Positions 54,618 through 62,115 of a stretch of 64,000 nt of DNA are shown piece by piece (positions within the stretch are counted from its first letter, which is position 1; each line of letters starts with the position of its first letter). The notes beneath the pieces were generated by a model that had not been told where the DNA came from, searched no databases, and saw only the letters and a list, made by a program, of their open reading frames with translations. This stretch comes from Sulfitobacter sp. F26169L (GTDB taxonomy: Bacteria; Pseudomonadota; Alphaproteobacteria; Rhodobacterales; Rhodobacteraceae), in contig NZ_JAPMLP010000008.1 in assembly GCF_026410285.1 (NCBI RefSeq), positions 124,001-188,000 on the forward strand. The letters run 5' to 3'. The position numbers were made by a program, and so were the translations under genes.

Positions 54618-55340
54618 ATGCCAGCTACAACACCGGATTTTCCGTATCTTACCGCAGTAAATGCGTACGGGTTTTATTGTATTCCCCGTCCGTTTCGCAA
54701 ACGGGAGGTATCCAAACTTCTTTTGAAGGGTGAGATTAACGAGCCGAGAACGCTGCAACTGATCCAGCAATTCGTTGGCAATGGCGATATCGTGAGCGGT
54801 GGCGCGTTTGTCGGGGATTTTCTGCCGGTCATGTCACGCGCGCTAAAGCGGGGTGCGCATTTGCATTCGTTCGAGCCGAACCCGATGGGGTTTGCCGCAA
54901 CCGAAATGACGATAGCCCTGAATGATCTGCAAAATGTCAAACTGTCACCTGTTGCTGTGGGACGTGAAAAGGCTGTTCTGCCGCTCCAGATTGCCAATGC
55001 GTCAGGGAAAGTGATGGGCGGCACATCCAAGATTGTGAAGCAGGCCTCAGAGGGCCAGACGATAGATGTCGAAATTACCAGAATTGATGATCTGGTGCCC
55101 GACAGCCGCAAGGTGAGTGTGTTGCAACTGGATATCGAGGGGCACGAATGGCCCGCGATTGAGGGCGCACAGCAGACCATATCCAACAGCCACCCGTTGA
55201 TCGTGCTGGAAACGCTGACAGGTCAGGACCCCAGCGACGTGGAGAAAAAGCTGCAGGAAATGTTCCCCGATGCCCAATACGTGCTGATGGGAATGATGGA
55301 GCGGAATGCGTTTTACAAACCGCTAAAGCGCAAGGACTAG
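54618..55340 (+). CDS. FkbM-family methyltransferase
   Basis: A 240-aa SAM-dependent methyltransferase. The SAM motif region is GDIVSGGAFVGDFLPVMSRA with LHSFEPNPMGFAATEMTIAL, and the FkbM signature is VLQLDIEGHEWPAIEGAQQT. FkbM-type enzymes O-methylate sugars or polyketides; the substrate is unknown. The local stretch has no glycan-synthesis genes. Its stop overlaps the opposing MORN gene stop by 4 bp. Confidence 0.88.
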   Translation: MPATTPDFPYLTAVNAYGFYCIPRPFRKREVSKLLLKGEINEPRTLQLIQQFVGNGDIVSGGAFVGDFLPVMSRALKRGAHLHSFEPNPMGFAATEMTIALNDLQNVKLSPVAVGREKAVLPLQIANASGKVMGGTSKIVKQASEGQTIDVEITRIDDLVPDSRKVSVLQLDIEGHEWPAIEGAQQTISNSHPLIVLETLTGQDPSDVEKKLQEMFPDAQYVLMGMMERNAFYKPLKRKD

Positions 55341-56791
55341 TTATTGTCGGCGGCTGCTTCGGCGGGCTGGGTTTCACCAATGGCAGGAGCTTGGGCAGCA
55401 GGGGCCGTAAGTGCCCCGTTCTCCCATTCGCCTGTTGCTTCTTCACCGGTATGATAGCGCATTGTGCCGGTTCCCTGCCGCTTGCCCTCTTTGAAAGTAC
55501 CGACATAGACATCGCCGTTGGTATAGTTGGCGGTGCCGGTGCCATCGATTTCGCCCTCGGCCCATTCGCCTTCGTAGACAAATCCGCTGGCCATCGTGAT
55601 TTTGCCGGTGCCCGAGCGGCGACCATTCTCGAACTCACCCACGTAAACGGTGCCGTCAGGGTAAGTGGCTGTGCCGGTGCCGTGGCGCAATCCTTCCTTC
55701 CACATGCCGACATAGGTGCGCCCGTCGGGATAGGTTAGCGTGCCTTGCCCGTGGTTGCGTGCATCGGCAAAGCCGCCTTCATATACCATCCCGTTGGGAT
55801 AGGTCGCGCGGCCCTGACCCTCGATCACTCCGGCAACCCAGTCCCCCTCATAGGTGGAGCCATCGGGATAGGTGATCTTGCCCGGCCCCTCGGCGAGGTT
55901 GTCCTTGAAAATGCCGGTTTGTACCGATCCGTCAGGGTAGGTCACGGTGCCTGTACCTTCAGCGCGCCCTTCTACCCATTCGCCTTCGTATTTATAGCCG
56001 TCAGCGCCTGTAAATGTGCCCACGCCATGGCGCTGGTCGTTCAGATACGCGCCAAGATATGTATCACCCGTCGCAGTCGTGGAGGCGCCCATGCCTTCGC
56101 GGCGTCCCTCTACCAGATCGCCCTCATAGGTGTCGCCGTTGGCCTGAACGATTTTGCCCTTGCCGTTCAGCTGGCCATTGGCCCATGTGCCCTCCAGCGT
56201 GAACCCTTCGGGATGGGTCAGCGTGCCTGTACCCGAGCGCGCGCCATTGACCACGGTGCCTTCATACACGGCCCCTTCGGCGTCTTTGATCACGGCCTGA
56301 CCCGTGGCTTTCCCATCGACCCAGTCGCCTTTGTATTCATACCCCGACGGCGTCACCAGAACGCCTTTGCCATGCCGTTTGCCATTGCGAAAGCCGCCTT
56401 CATAGCGGTCGCCGCTCGCGTGAATGGCCACGCCTTGCCCCACAATTGTACCCGCCTGCCACTCACCCTCATAGGTGCCACCGTCTGACATGGTGATCTT
56501 GCCGATGCCTTCGGGTTTGCCTTTGGCAAATTCGCCCTCGTAAACTGAACCGTTGGGGAAACGTGCCACGCCAGTGCCCTTGATCTCGCCCTCGACCCAC
56601 TGGCCACTATATTGATAGCCGTTGGGCAGGGTGTAGGTGCCGCTGCCATGTTGCAGGCCGTCTTTAAACGTTCCCTCGTAAACGCCGCCATCGTCGTATT
56701 GCTTGCTAAGCACCTGCGTGTTCTGCGCCAGCGCAGAGGTCAACAGTATAGGTGTCAGGGCGGCGGCAAGAAGCAGGGTGCGAAGGGTCAT
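55337..56791 (-). CDS. Secreted MORN-repeat protein
   Basis: A 484-aa protein with a signal peptide (MTLRTLLLAAALTPILLTSA, cleavage near ALA-QN) and a very regular array of 18 complete 23-residue MORN repeats plus a partial 19th, from about residue 33 to 461. The repeat consensus is G-x-x-Y-x-G-x-W/F-x-x-G-x-x-x-G-x-G-x-x-x-x-x-D/N. The C-terminal tail is Ala/Pro-rich and acidic. Export to the periplasm or beyond is unusual for MORN proteins, which in eukaryotes and some bacteria scaffold membranes. ATG 56789-56791 begins the signal peptide; a longer upstream frame is rejected. Confidence 0.9.
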   Translation of the reverse strand: MTLRTLLLAAALTPILLTSALAQNTQVLSKQYDDGGVYEGTFKDGLQHGSGTYTLPNGYQYSGQWVEGEIKGTGVARFPNGSVYEGEFAKGKPEGIGKITMSDGGTYEGEWQAGTIVGQGVAIHASGDRYEGGFRNGKRHGKGVLVTPSGYEYKGDWVDGKATGQAVIKDAEGAVYEGTVVNGARSGTGTLTHPEGFTLEGTWANGQLNGKGKIVQANGDTYEGDLVEGRREGMGASTTATGDTYLGAYLNDQRHGVGTFTGADGYKYEGEWVEGRAEGTGTVTYPDGSVQTGIFKDNLAEGPGKITYPDGSTYEGDWVAGVIEGQGRATYPNGMVYEGGFADARNHGQGTLTYPDGRTYVGMWKEGLRHGTGTATYPDGTVYVGEFENGRRSGTGKITMASGFVYEGEWAEGEIDGTGTANYTNGDVYVGTFKEGKRQGTGTMRYHTGEEATGEWENGALTAPAAQAPAIGETQPAEAAADNN

Positions 56792-56941
56792 GGTGATCCT
56801 GTTATCTGAGGCGTAACGTGTCTGGCCCAGACTAAGGGCGCGGCGACAAAGGGGCAACGGCCTTTTGCCACGCAGGGCAATGTGGGCTTTCCCTTGCGCG
56901 GCGATCTGCTACATCCCATAGCGTAATCGAGAGGGATAGAC

Positions 56942-58600
56942 ATGGCAGAGCGGTTTCGCATTACACTGGGTCAGTTGAACCCGACAGTTGGTGATTTGGC
57001 AGGCAATGCCGCACAGGCGCACGCCGCTTGGATCGAGGGGCGCGAAGCGGGTGCTGATCTGGTTGCCCTGCCGGAAATGTTTATCACAGGCTATAACGCA
57101 CAAGACCTGGTAGCCAAACAAGCCTTCCAGATGGATGTAATGACCCACATCGAGGCATTGGCCAAAGATTGTGCCGACGGGCCCGCACTGGCCATTGGCG
57201 CACCGCTGGTCGTGGGAGCAGAGCTGTTTAACGCTTATCTGATCCTCAAGGATGGCAAGATCGCTTCGCGCACGCTGAAGCATCATCTGCCTAACGAAAC
57301 AGTTTTTGACGAGGTGCGGATATTTGCCCAAGGGCCGCTGGGGGGGCCGTATTCGGTGGGTGATGTGCGCATTGGCAGCCCGATCTGCGAGGATGCGTGG
57401 CATGAGGACGTTTCCGAAACATTGGCTGAAACCGGTGCCGAGATTCTGCTGGTGCCCAACGGATCGCCCTATTATCGCGGAAAATTCGACACGCGGATCA
57501 ATCACATGGTCGCACGCGTGATTGATACCGAATTGCCGCTGATCTACCTGAATATGGTCGGCGGACAGGATGATCAGGTGTTTGACGGCGCCAGTTTTGG
57601 CCTGAACCCCAGTGGCAAGCTGGCGTTCCAGATGCCCGCATTCGAGGCGATGACACAGCATATCGATCTGGAGCGCGGGCCGGATGGCTGGCAGCTCGTC
57701 GAAGGTTTGAAAGCGGTACATGAAAACGCCTATGCGCAGGATTACCGCGTGATGGTGCAGGGGTTGCGCGACTACATGCGCAAGACCGGCTTTAAGAAAG
57801 TGCTGCTGGGCATGTCGGGCGGGATTGATTCGGCTATTGTGGCAACAATCGCCGTGGATGCGCTGGGCGCTGAAAACGTGCGCTGTGTGATGTTGCCCTC
57901 GGAATATACCTCTGATGCATCGCTGAAAGATGCCGAAGACTGCGCCAAAGCACTGGGCGTGCGGTATGATTTTCTACCCATCAAGGCAGGGCGTGACGCG
58001 ATCACGGAAACCCTGGCGCCGTTGTTTGAAGACACCGAGCCCGATCTGACAGAGGAAAATATCCAGAGCCGTTTGCGCGGATTGCTGTTGATGGCTATGT
58101 CGAACAAATTTGGTGAAATGCTGCTGACCACGGGCAACAAATCCGAAGTGGCGGTCGGTTATTCCACCATCTACGGCGATATGGCTGGCGGGTATAACCC
58201 GATTAAAGATCTGTACAAAATGCGGGTGTTTGAAACCTGCCGTTGGCGCAATGCCAATCACGCCGACTGGATGATGGGGCCAAAGGGGCCGCTAATTCCC
58301 GAAAATATCATCACCAAAGCCCCCTCAGCCGAGTTGCGCGATGATCAAAAAGACAGTGACAGCCTGCCGGATTACCCTGAACTGGATGCCATACTTGAAA
58401 TACTGGTCGATAACGACGGCTCCATCGCCGATTGCGTTGCCGCAGGGTTTGACCGAGATGTAGCCAAAAAGATTGAACATCTAATCTATATTTCCGAATA
58501 TAAGCGGTTCCAGTCGGCACCGGGACCGCGGCTGACGAAAAGCGCGTTCTGGCTGGACCGCCGATACCCAATTGTTAACCGCTGGCGCGACCCAAGTTAA
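56942..58600 (+). CDS. nadE: Glutamine-dependent NAD+ synthetase
   Basis: The last enzyme of NAD synthesis (552 aa). The N-terminal nitrilase-type amidotransferase domain has its Glu-Lys-Cys triad in DLVALPEMFITGYNAQDLVA, KHHLPNETVFDE and GSPICEDAWHEDVSETLAET. The C-terminal ligase has the SGGIDS P-loop in LGMSGGIDSAIVATIAVDAL, and NKSEVAVGYSTIYGDMAGGY. Ammonia is channelled between them. The 150-bp intergenic region with the divergent MORN gene should hold both promoters. Confidence 0.97.
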   Translation: MAERFRITLGQLNPTVGDLAGNAAQAHAAWIEGREAGADLVALPEMFITGYNAQDLVAKQAFQMDVMTHIEALAKDCADGPALAIGAPLVVGAELFNAYLILKDGKIASRTLKHHLPNETVFDEVRIFAQGPLGGPYSVGDVRIGSPICEDAWHEDVSETLAETGAEILLVPNGSPYYRGKFDTRINHMVARVIDTELPLIYLNMVGGQDDQVFDGASFGLNPSGKLAFQMPAFEAMTQHIDLERGPDGWQLVEGLKAVHENAYAQDYRVMVQGLRDYMRKTGFKKVLLGMSGGIDSAIVATIAVDALGAENVRCVMLPSEYTSDASLKDAEDCAKALGVRYDFLPIKAGRDAITETLAPLFEDTEPDLTEENIQSRLRGLLLMAMSNKFGEMLLTTGNKSEVAVGYSTIYGDMAGGYNPIKDLYKMRVFETCRWRNANHADWMMGPKGPLIPENIITKAPSAELRDDQKDSDSLPDYPELDAILEILVDNDGSIADCVAAGFDRDVAKKIEHLIYISEYKRFQSAPGPRLTKSAFWLDRRYPIVNRWRDPS

Positions 58601-58650
58601 ACGGGCACGACCGCCCGCCGCTTTGGCATTGTAAGAAAGGCTTTGGAGGG

Positions 58651-58669
58651 GATGCTGCCAGGCAGCATC
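58651..58669. promoter_or_regulatory. Perfect 19-bp palindrome upstream of gltX
   Basis: GATGCTGCC (58651-58659) and GGCAGCATC (58661-58669) flank a single A. The one-base spacer makes an RNA hairpin sterically poor, so a DNA operator for a dimeric regulator is more likely. It lies 77 bp before the gltX start. Confidence 0.45.
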
Positions 58670-58745
58670 AACGACGGGTTGCACGGTTGCCAAACTGGAC
58701 AAATCCACAGCACTGTGCCAGCAAGCGCGCCAACAGGAGGCTTTC

Positions 58746-60080
58746 ATGTCTGACAAAACAATTACACGTTTCGCCCCGTCGCCCACCGGCTGGATTCATG
58801 TGGGGAATTTGCGCACCGCGCTGATGAATTATCTGATTTCGCGCAAGGCGGGCGGCGAGTTTATCTTGCGGATTGATGACACCGATCCGAACCGCTCGAA
58901 GGAAGAATATGTCGACGGGATCAAACGTGATCTTGACTGGCTTGGCTTGCATTGGGACCGCGTCGAGCGCCAATCGCTGCGGTTGGAAAAATACCACGAA
59001 GCGGCACAGAAACTGCGCGATATGGGCCGTTTCTATGAGGCATTCGAAACCCCGACCGAGTTGGACCTCAAGCGCAAGAAGCAGTTGAACATGGGCAAAC
59101 CGCCTGTGTACGACCGCGCAGCGCTTGCGCTGGATGATGCCGCCAAGGACGCGTTGCGCGCAGAGCGTGGCAATGGCGTCTGGCGCTTCAAGCTACTGCA
59201 CGAGCGGATCGTCTGGAATGACGGAATTCTGGGGGATGTGAGCATAGATGGCGCATCTGTCTCGGACCCGGTTCTGATCCGTGGGGACGGGCAAATCTTG
59301 TACACGCTGGCCTCTGTTGTGGATGATACCGAAATGGGTGTCACCCATGTTGTGCGAGGGTCTGATCACGTAACCAACACAGGTACACAAATTCAGATCA
59401 TGCAGGCGCTGGGCGGCTCTGTGCCAAAATTTGCGCACCACTCCCTGTTGACAGGTCCGCAGGGCGAAGCGCTGAGCAAGCGTTTGGGCACACTGGCGCT
59501 GAAAGACCTGCGCGAAGCGGGTATCGCGCCGCAGGCCTTGCTGAGCTTGATGTCGCGTCTGGGGTCAAGCGATCCGGTAGAATTGCGCACCGAAATGTCC
59601 GAGTTCATCGAGGGTTTCGACATTTCGCGTTTCGGTTCCGCGCCAACGAAATTCGATGCCGAAGATCTGAAACCGCTGACTGCGCGCTACCTTCAAACGC
59701 TGGAACTGGCCGATGTGGCTGATGAAATTGCCGCATTGGGTGTGCCGGACGATCAGGCAGAGAGTTTCTGGGCCGTGACCCGTGAGAACATTACCACACT
59801 GCACGATCTCAAGGGGTGGTGGCGGATGTTCAGCGAAGGCGCAGAGCCGCTGATTGATGATGAGGACCGCGAATTTGTTGCGCAGGCCATGACGCTGCTG
59901 CCCGAAGGGGAATTTGACGCGCAGACATGGGGCAACTGGACCGCCGCAGTGAAAGAGGCAACAGGCCGTAAAGGTAAAGCGCTGTTCATGCCGCTGCGCA
60001 AGGCGCTGACAGGGCAAGCGCACGGGCCGGATATGGCAACGGTGATGTCCCTGTTGCAAGTTGTAAAAGCGCGCGGCTGA
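58746..60080 (+). CDS. gltX: Glutamyl-tRNA synthetase
   Basis: Class I synthetase (444 aa). The HIGH-type motif is in RFAPSPTGWIHVGNLRTALM, GEFILRIDDTDPNRSKEEYV follows, and the KMSKS-type loop is EALSKRLGTLALKD. Alphaproteobacteria often carry two gltX copies, one discriminating and one acting on tRNA-Gln; this window shows only one, so its specificity is open. AGGAGG precedes the ATG. The opposing GGCT-like gene ends 4 bp after the gltX stop. Confidence 0.96.
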   Translation: MSDKTITRFAPSPTGWIHVGNLRTALMNYLISRKAGGEFILRIDDTDPNRSKEEYVDGIKRDLDWLGLHWDRVERQSLRLEKYHEAAQKLRDMGRFYEAFETPTELDLKRKKQLNMGKPPVYDRAALALDDAAKDALRAERGNGVWRFKLLHERIVWNDGILGDVSIDGASVSDPVLIRGDGQILYTLASVVDDTEMGVTHVVRGSDHVTNTGTQIQIMQALGGSVPKFAHHSLLTGPQGEALSKRLGTLALKDLREAGIAPQALLSLMSRLGSSDPVELRTEMSEFIEGFDISRFGSAPTKFDAEDLKPLTARYLQTLELADVADEIAALGVPDDQAESFWAVTRENITTLHDLKGWWRMFSEGAEPLIDDEDREFVAQAMTLLPEGEFDAQTWGNWTAAVKEATGRKGKALFMPLRKALTGQAHGPDMATVMSLLQVVKARG

Positions 60081-60084
60081 TCCG

Positions 60085-60645
60085 TCAGGTCGCGACAATC
60101 CGTGCGCTGCGCAGGGCAAGGTGCTGGTCAACCAGCGTTGTTTCCTGCGCAGACAGCTTTTGATCGCGCGGATATCGTGGCTGCGCGCGGTCATTCAGGA
60201 TCGGGGTGTCCCATCCGTCTGTAGTGGCGAAGAAATCTGTCACACCGCCTGCGCCGTATTCGCGCAAATACCCCTGCACAACGACATCCAGATAACTAAG
60301 CAGGATGTAACTATCACTGCCCTGCATCCATGTATCTTTCGGAACGGCGTAGTGCGAAATTTGCGTCGCCGGATCGCGCGGATGCTGCACAGCCGGGCCT
60401 GACACGATACGCGCATACCCGTACTCCCGTGCATCCAGCGCGTCCCAGTCGGCGTTGGGAACGTCTGCTATCAAACCGTCGATCGACGTGGTCGCATCGG
60501 GAATAACACTCAGAAAAGCAAGGCCGCGTTCCTGCGTGTAGACCCATTTACGCCGCCAGCCGTCAAGGCGGGCGCGCGATGCTTCTGCATAGGTGTGTGT
60601 AGCGCGGTTAACGAGGCTGCCGTAGCCGAAAAAACATGGGTGCAT
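60085..60645 (-). CDS. Gamma-glutamylcyclotransferase-fold protein
   Basis: A 186-aa protein with the GGCT fold: the substrate-binding loop FFGYGSLVN at residues 5-13 is diagnostic, and the catalytic Glu is likely in DALDAREYGYARI. GLAFLSVIPDATTSIDGLIA and SYILLSYLDVVVQGYLREYG complete the fold. GGCT proteins act on gamma-glutamyl compounds, including glutathione; the physiological substrate here is unknown. The start at 60645 with AAAGG upstream is chosen; an upstream extension lacks conservation. Confidence 0.87.
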   Translation of the reverse strand: MHPCFFGYGSLVNRATHTYAEASRARLDGWRRKWVYTQERGLAFLSVIPDATTSIDGLIADVPNADWDALDAREYGYARIVSGPAVQHPRDPATQISHYAVPKDTWMQGSDSYILLSYLDVVVQGYLREYGAGGVTDFFATTDGWDTPILNDRAQPRYPRDQKLSAQETTLVDQHLALRSARIVAT

Positions 60646-60772
60646 CGTGGGCCTTTGTAATGAAAAATCCAGCGCTACATAATCACTGCTGTGGCTTCTG
60701 AGCAACCACGCACAGAGCGGATTGAAAAAGGGTTACAGCTTTGGCAATAAAGGCGGGCGGAGGGCCAGTAGC

Positions 60773-61138
60773 ATGAAATTTACAGAAGAACATTTGTGGT
60801 TGCGCGTCGAGGACGGCGAAGACGAAATCACAGTCGGATTGACCACTTATGGCGCGGCTGAACTGGGCGAGGCCAAATTTATCGAACTGCCGGACGAAGG
60901 GGATGTCATCTCTATTGATGATCCGGTTGTTGTGATCGAAGCAGATGATGACGCAGTCGATATTCTTGCCCCGCTGGATGGCGAGGTCACAGAGGCCAAC
61001 ACACGTTTGATCGACGCGCCCGAAATCATTACCGAAGACCCGCAAGGCAACGGCTGGCTCTTCAAGATGAGCATTGATGATCCGGACGCGCTGGAAGAAT
61101 TCATGTCGGAAGCGGTTTATCAGAAATACACCCGCTAA
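60773..61138 (+). CDS. GcvH-like protein lacking the lipoylated lysine
   Basis: A 121-aa lipoyl-domain protein aligned end to end with glycine-cleavage H protein (KFTEEHLWLRVEDGEDEITV, GLTTYGAAELGEAKFIELPD, GNGWLFKMSIDDPDALEEFM). In true GcvH the modified Lys sits in an ESVKA-type turn; here the turn reads EADDDAVDILAPL, with Asp59 in place of Lys and no Lys between residues 36 and 97. It cannot carry lipoate there, so it is unlikely to serve glycine cleavage. No gcvT or gcvP gene is adjacent. The start ATG 60773 matches the family N-terminus. It is convergent with the IMPase gene. Confidence 0.85.
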   Translation: MKFTEEHLWLRVEDGEDEITVGLTTYGAAELGEAKFIELPDEGDVISIDDPVVVIEADDDAVDILAPLDGEVTEANTRLIDAPEIITEDPQGNGWLFKMSIDDPDALEEFMSEAVYQKYTR

Positions 61139-61141
61139 GGG

Positions 61142-62047
61142 CTATTCGCTTTTCTGCTCCGCGATAAGGAAGTTGAATACTTTTTTCAGCTTGTTCCATG
61201 TCGCTTTGTCAGGTGCGATCAGCAGATGACCGGTGTTGCGCGTGGCGGTGTATTCACCCCCGTCCAGCATTTCGACATGCGCACCGGCACGCGCCGCAAT
61301 CAGCGCGCCTGCCGCGTGATCCCACGGATGCAGAAGGGCCGTCAGGCTGAAATCGGAAAAGCCTTGCGCCAGCAACCGGTATTCGTGCGCCGAGCAGCGC
61401 AGCGTGCTTACCCGTGCAAAACCGGGAAAGGTCGCCGCCAGTTGCGTTTGTGCCTCTTTGGGGAAGAGATGCAGCGGGATTATGCCCGACAATTCCTCCA
61501 GCGGCTTGCTCATGGCAACTTTCAGATCACGTGCGGCACCGAATGGGCGTTGCAGCTGGGGCGTCATCTCCTCATCCGCAATAACCCAATCATCGCCAAC
61601 GGGATCATAGATCAGGCCGAATACCGGTTTGCCGTACCGTGTGGCGGCGATGATAACGCCGAACAGGGGCAGGCTGTGCGCGAAGTTCCATGTACCGTCT
61701 ACCGGATCAATGTGAAATGCCAGTTGCGCATCTGCGATACCATCCAGCAACTCCGGCTTGTCGGCGACGGCCTCTTCTCCGATCACCAGTGCAGAGGGGA
61801 AGGCAATTTGCAGTGCGCGTGTGATCATGGCTTCGGCTTTGGTATCGGCGTCGGTGACCAGATCATTGCCGTTGGATTTTGTACGGATATCACCGTCTGA
61901 CAGGCTGCGGAAACGGGGCATGATCTCAGCGCGCGCGGCTCGGCGCACAATGTTGATGATTTGCGTGCGTTGGGCAGGTGTGACCGCCGGTTCGAGGCGG
62001 GCTGGCAGGTTTCCGGTTTCGTCGGACGAGGTGTTTTTTTCAGACAT
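61142..62047 (-). CDS. Inositol-monophosphatase-family protein
   Basis: A 301-aa Mg-dependent phosphatase. The three metal-site motifs are LVTDADTKAEAM, ALVIGEEAV with FHIDPVDGTWNFAHSLPLFG, and HPWDHAAGALIAARAGAHVE near the C-terminus. Substrates in the family include inositol phosphates, PAP (CysQ) and histidinol phosphate; none is indicated here. The start at 62047 with AAGGAG upstream is preferred. It lies 68 bp downstream of the FtsX-type permease gene on the same strand. Confidence 0.92.
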   Translation of the reverse strand: MSEKNTSSDETGNLPARLEPAVTPAQRTQIINIVRRAARAEIMPRFRSLSDGDIRTKSNGNDLVTDADTKAEAMITRALQIAFPSALVIGEEAVADKPELLDGIADAQLAFHIDPVDGTWNFAHSLPLFGVIIAATRYGKPVFGLIYDPVGDDWVIADEEMTPQLQRPFGAARDLKVAMSKPLEELSGIIPLHLFPKEAQTQLAATFPGFARVSTLRCSAHEYRLLAQGFSDFSLTALLHPWDHAAGALIAARAGAHVEMLDGGEYTATRNTGHLLIAPDKATWNKLKKVFNFLIAEQKSE

Positions 62048-62115
62048 AATGGCGCTCCTTGTTGGACTATATCTACGCCGCCGCCATGCGAAGGGCAAAG
62101 GGGAAGCGGCGGTAA

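Noticed and set aside
56909-57721. A 270-codon open frame antisense to nadE
   Set aside because: It overlaps the certain amidotransferase domain of nadE and shows no domain of its own.
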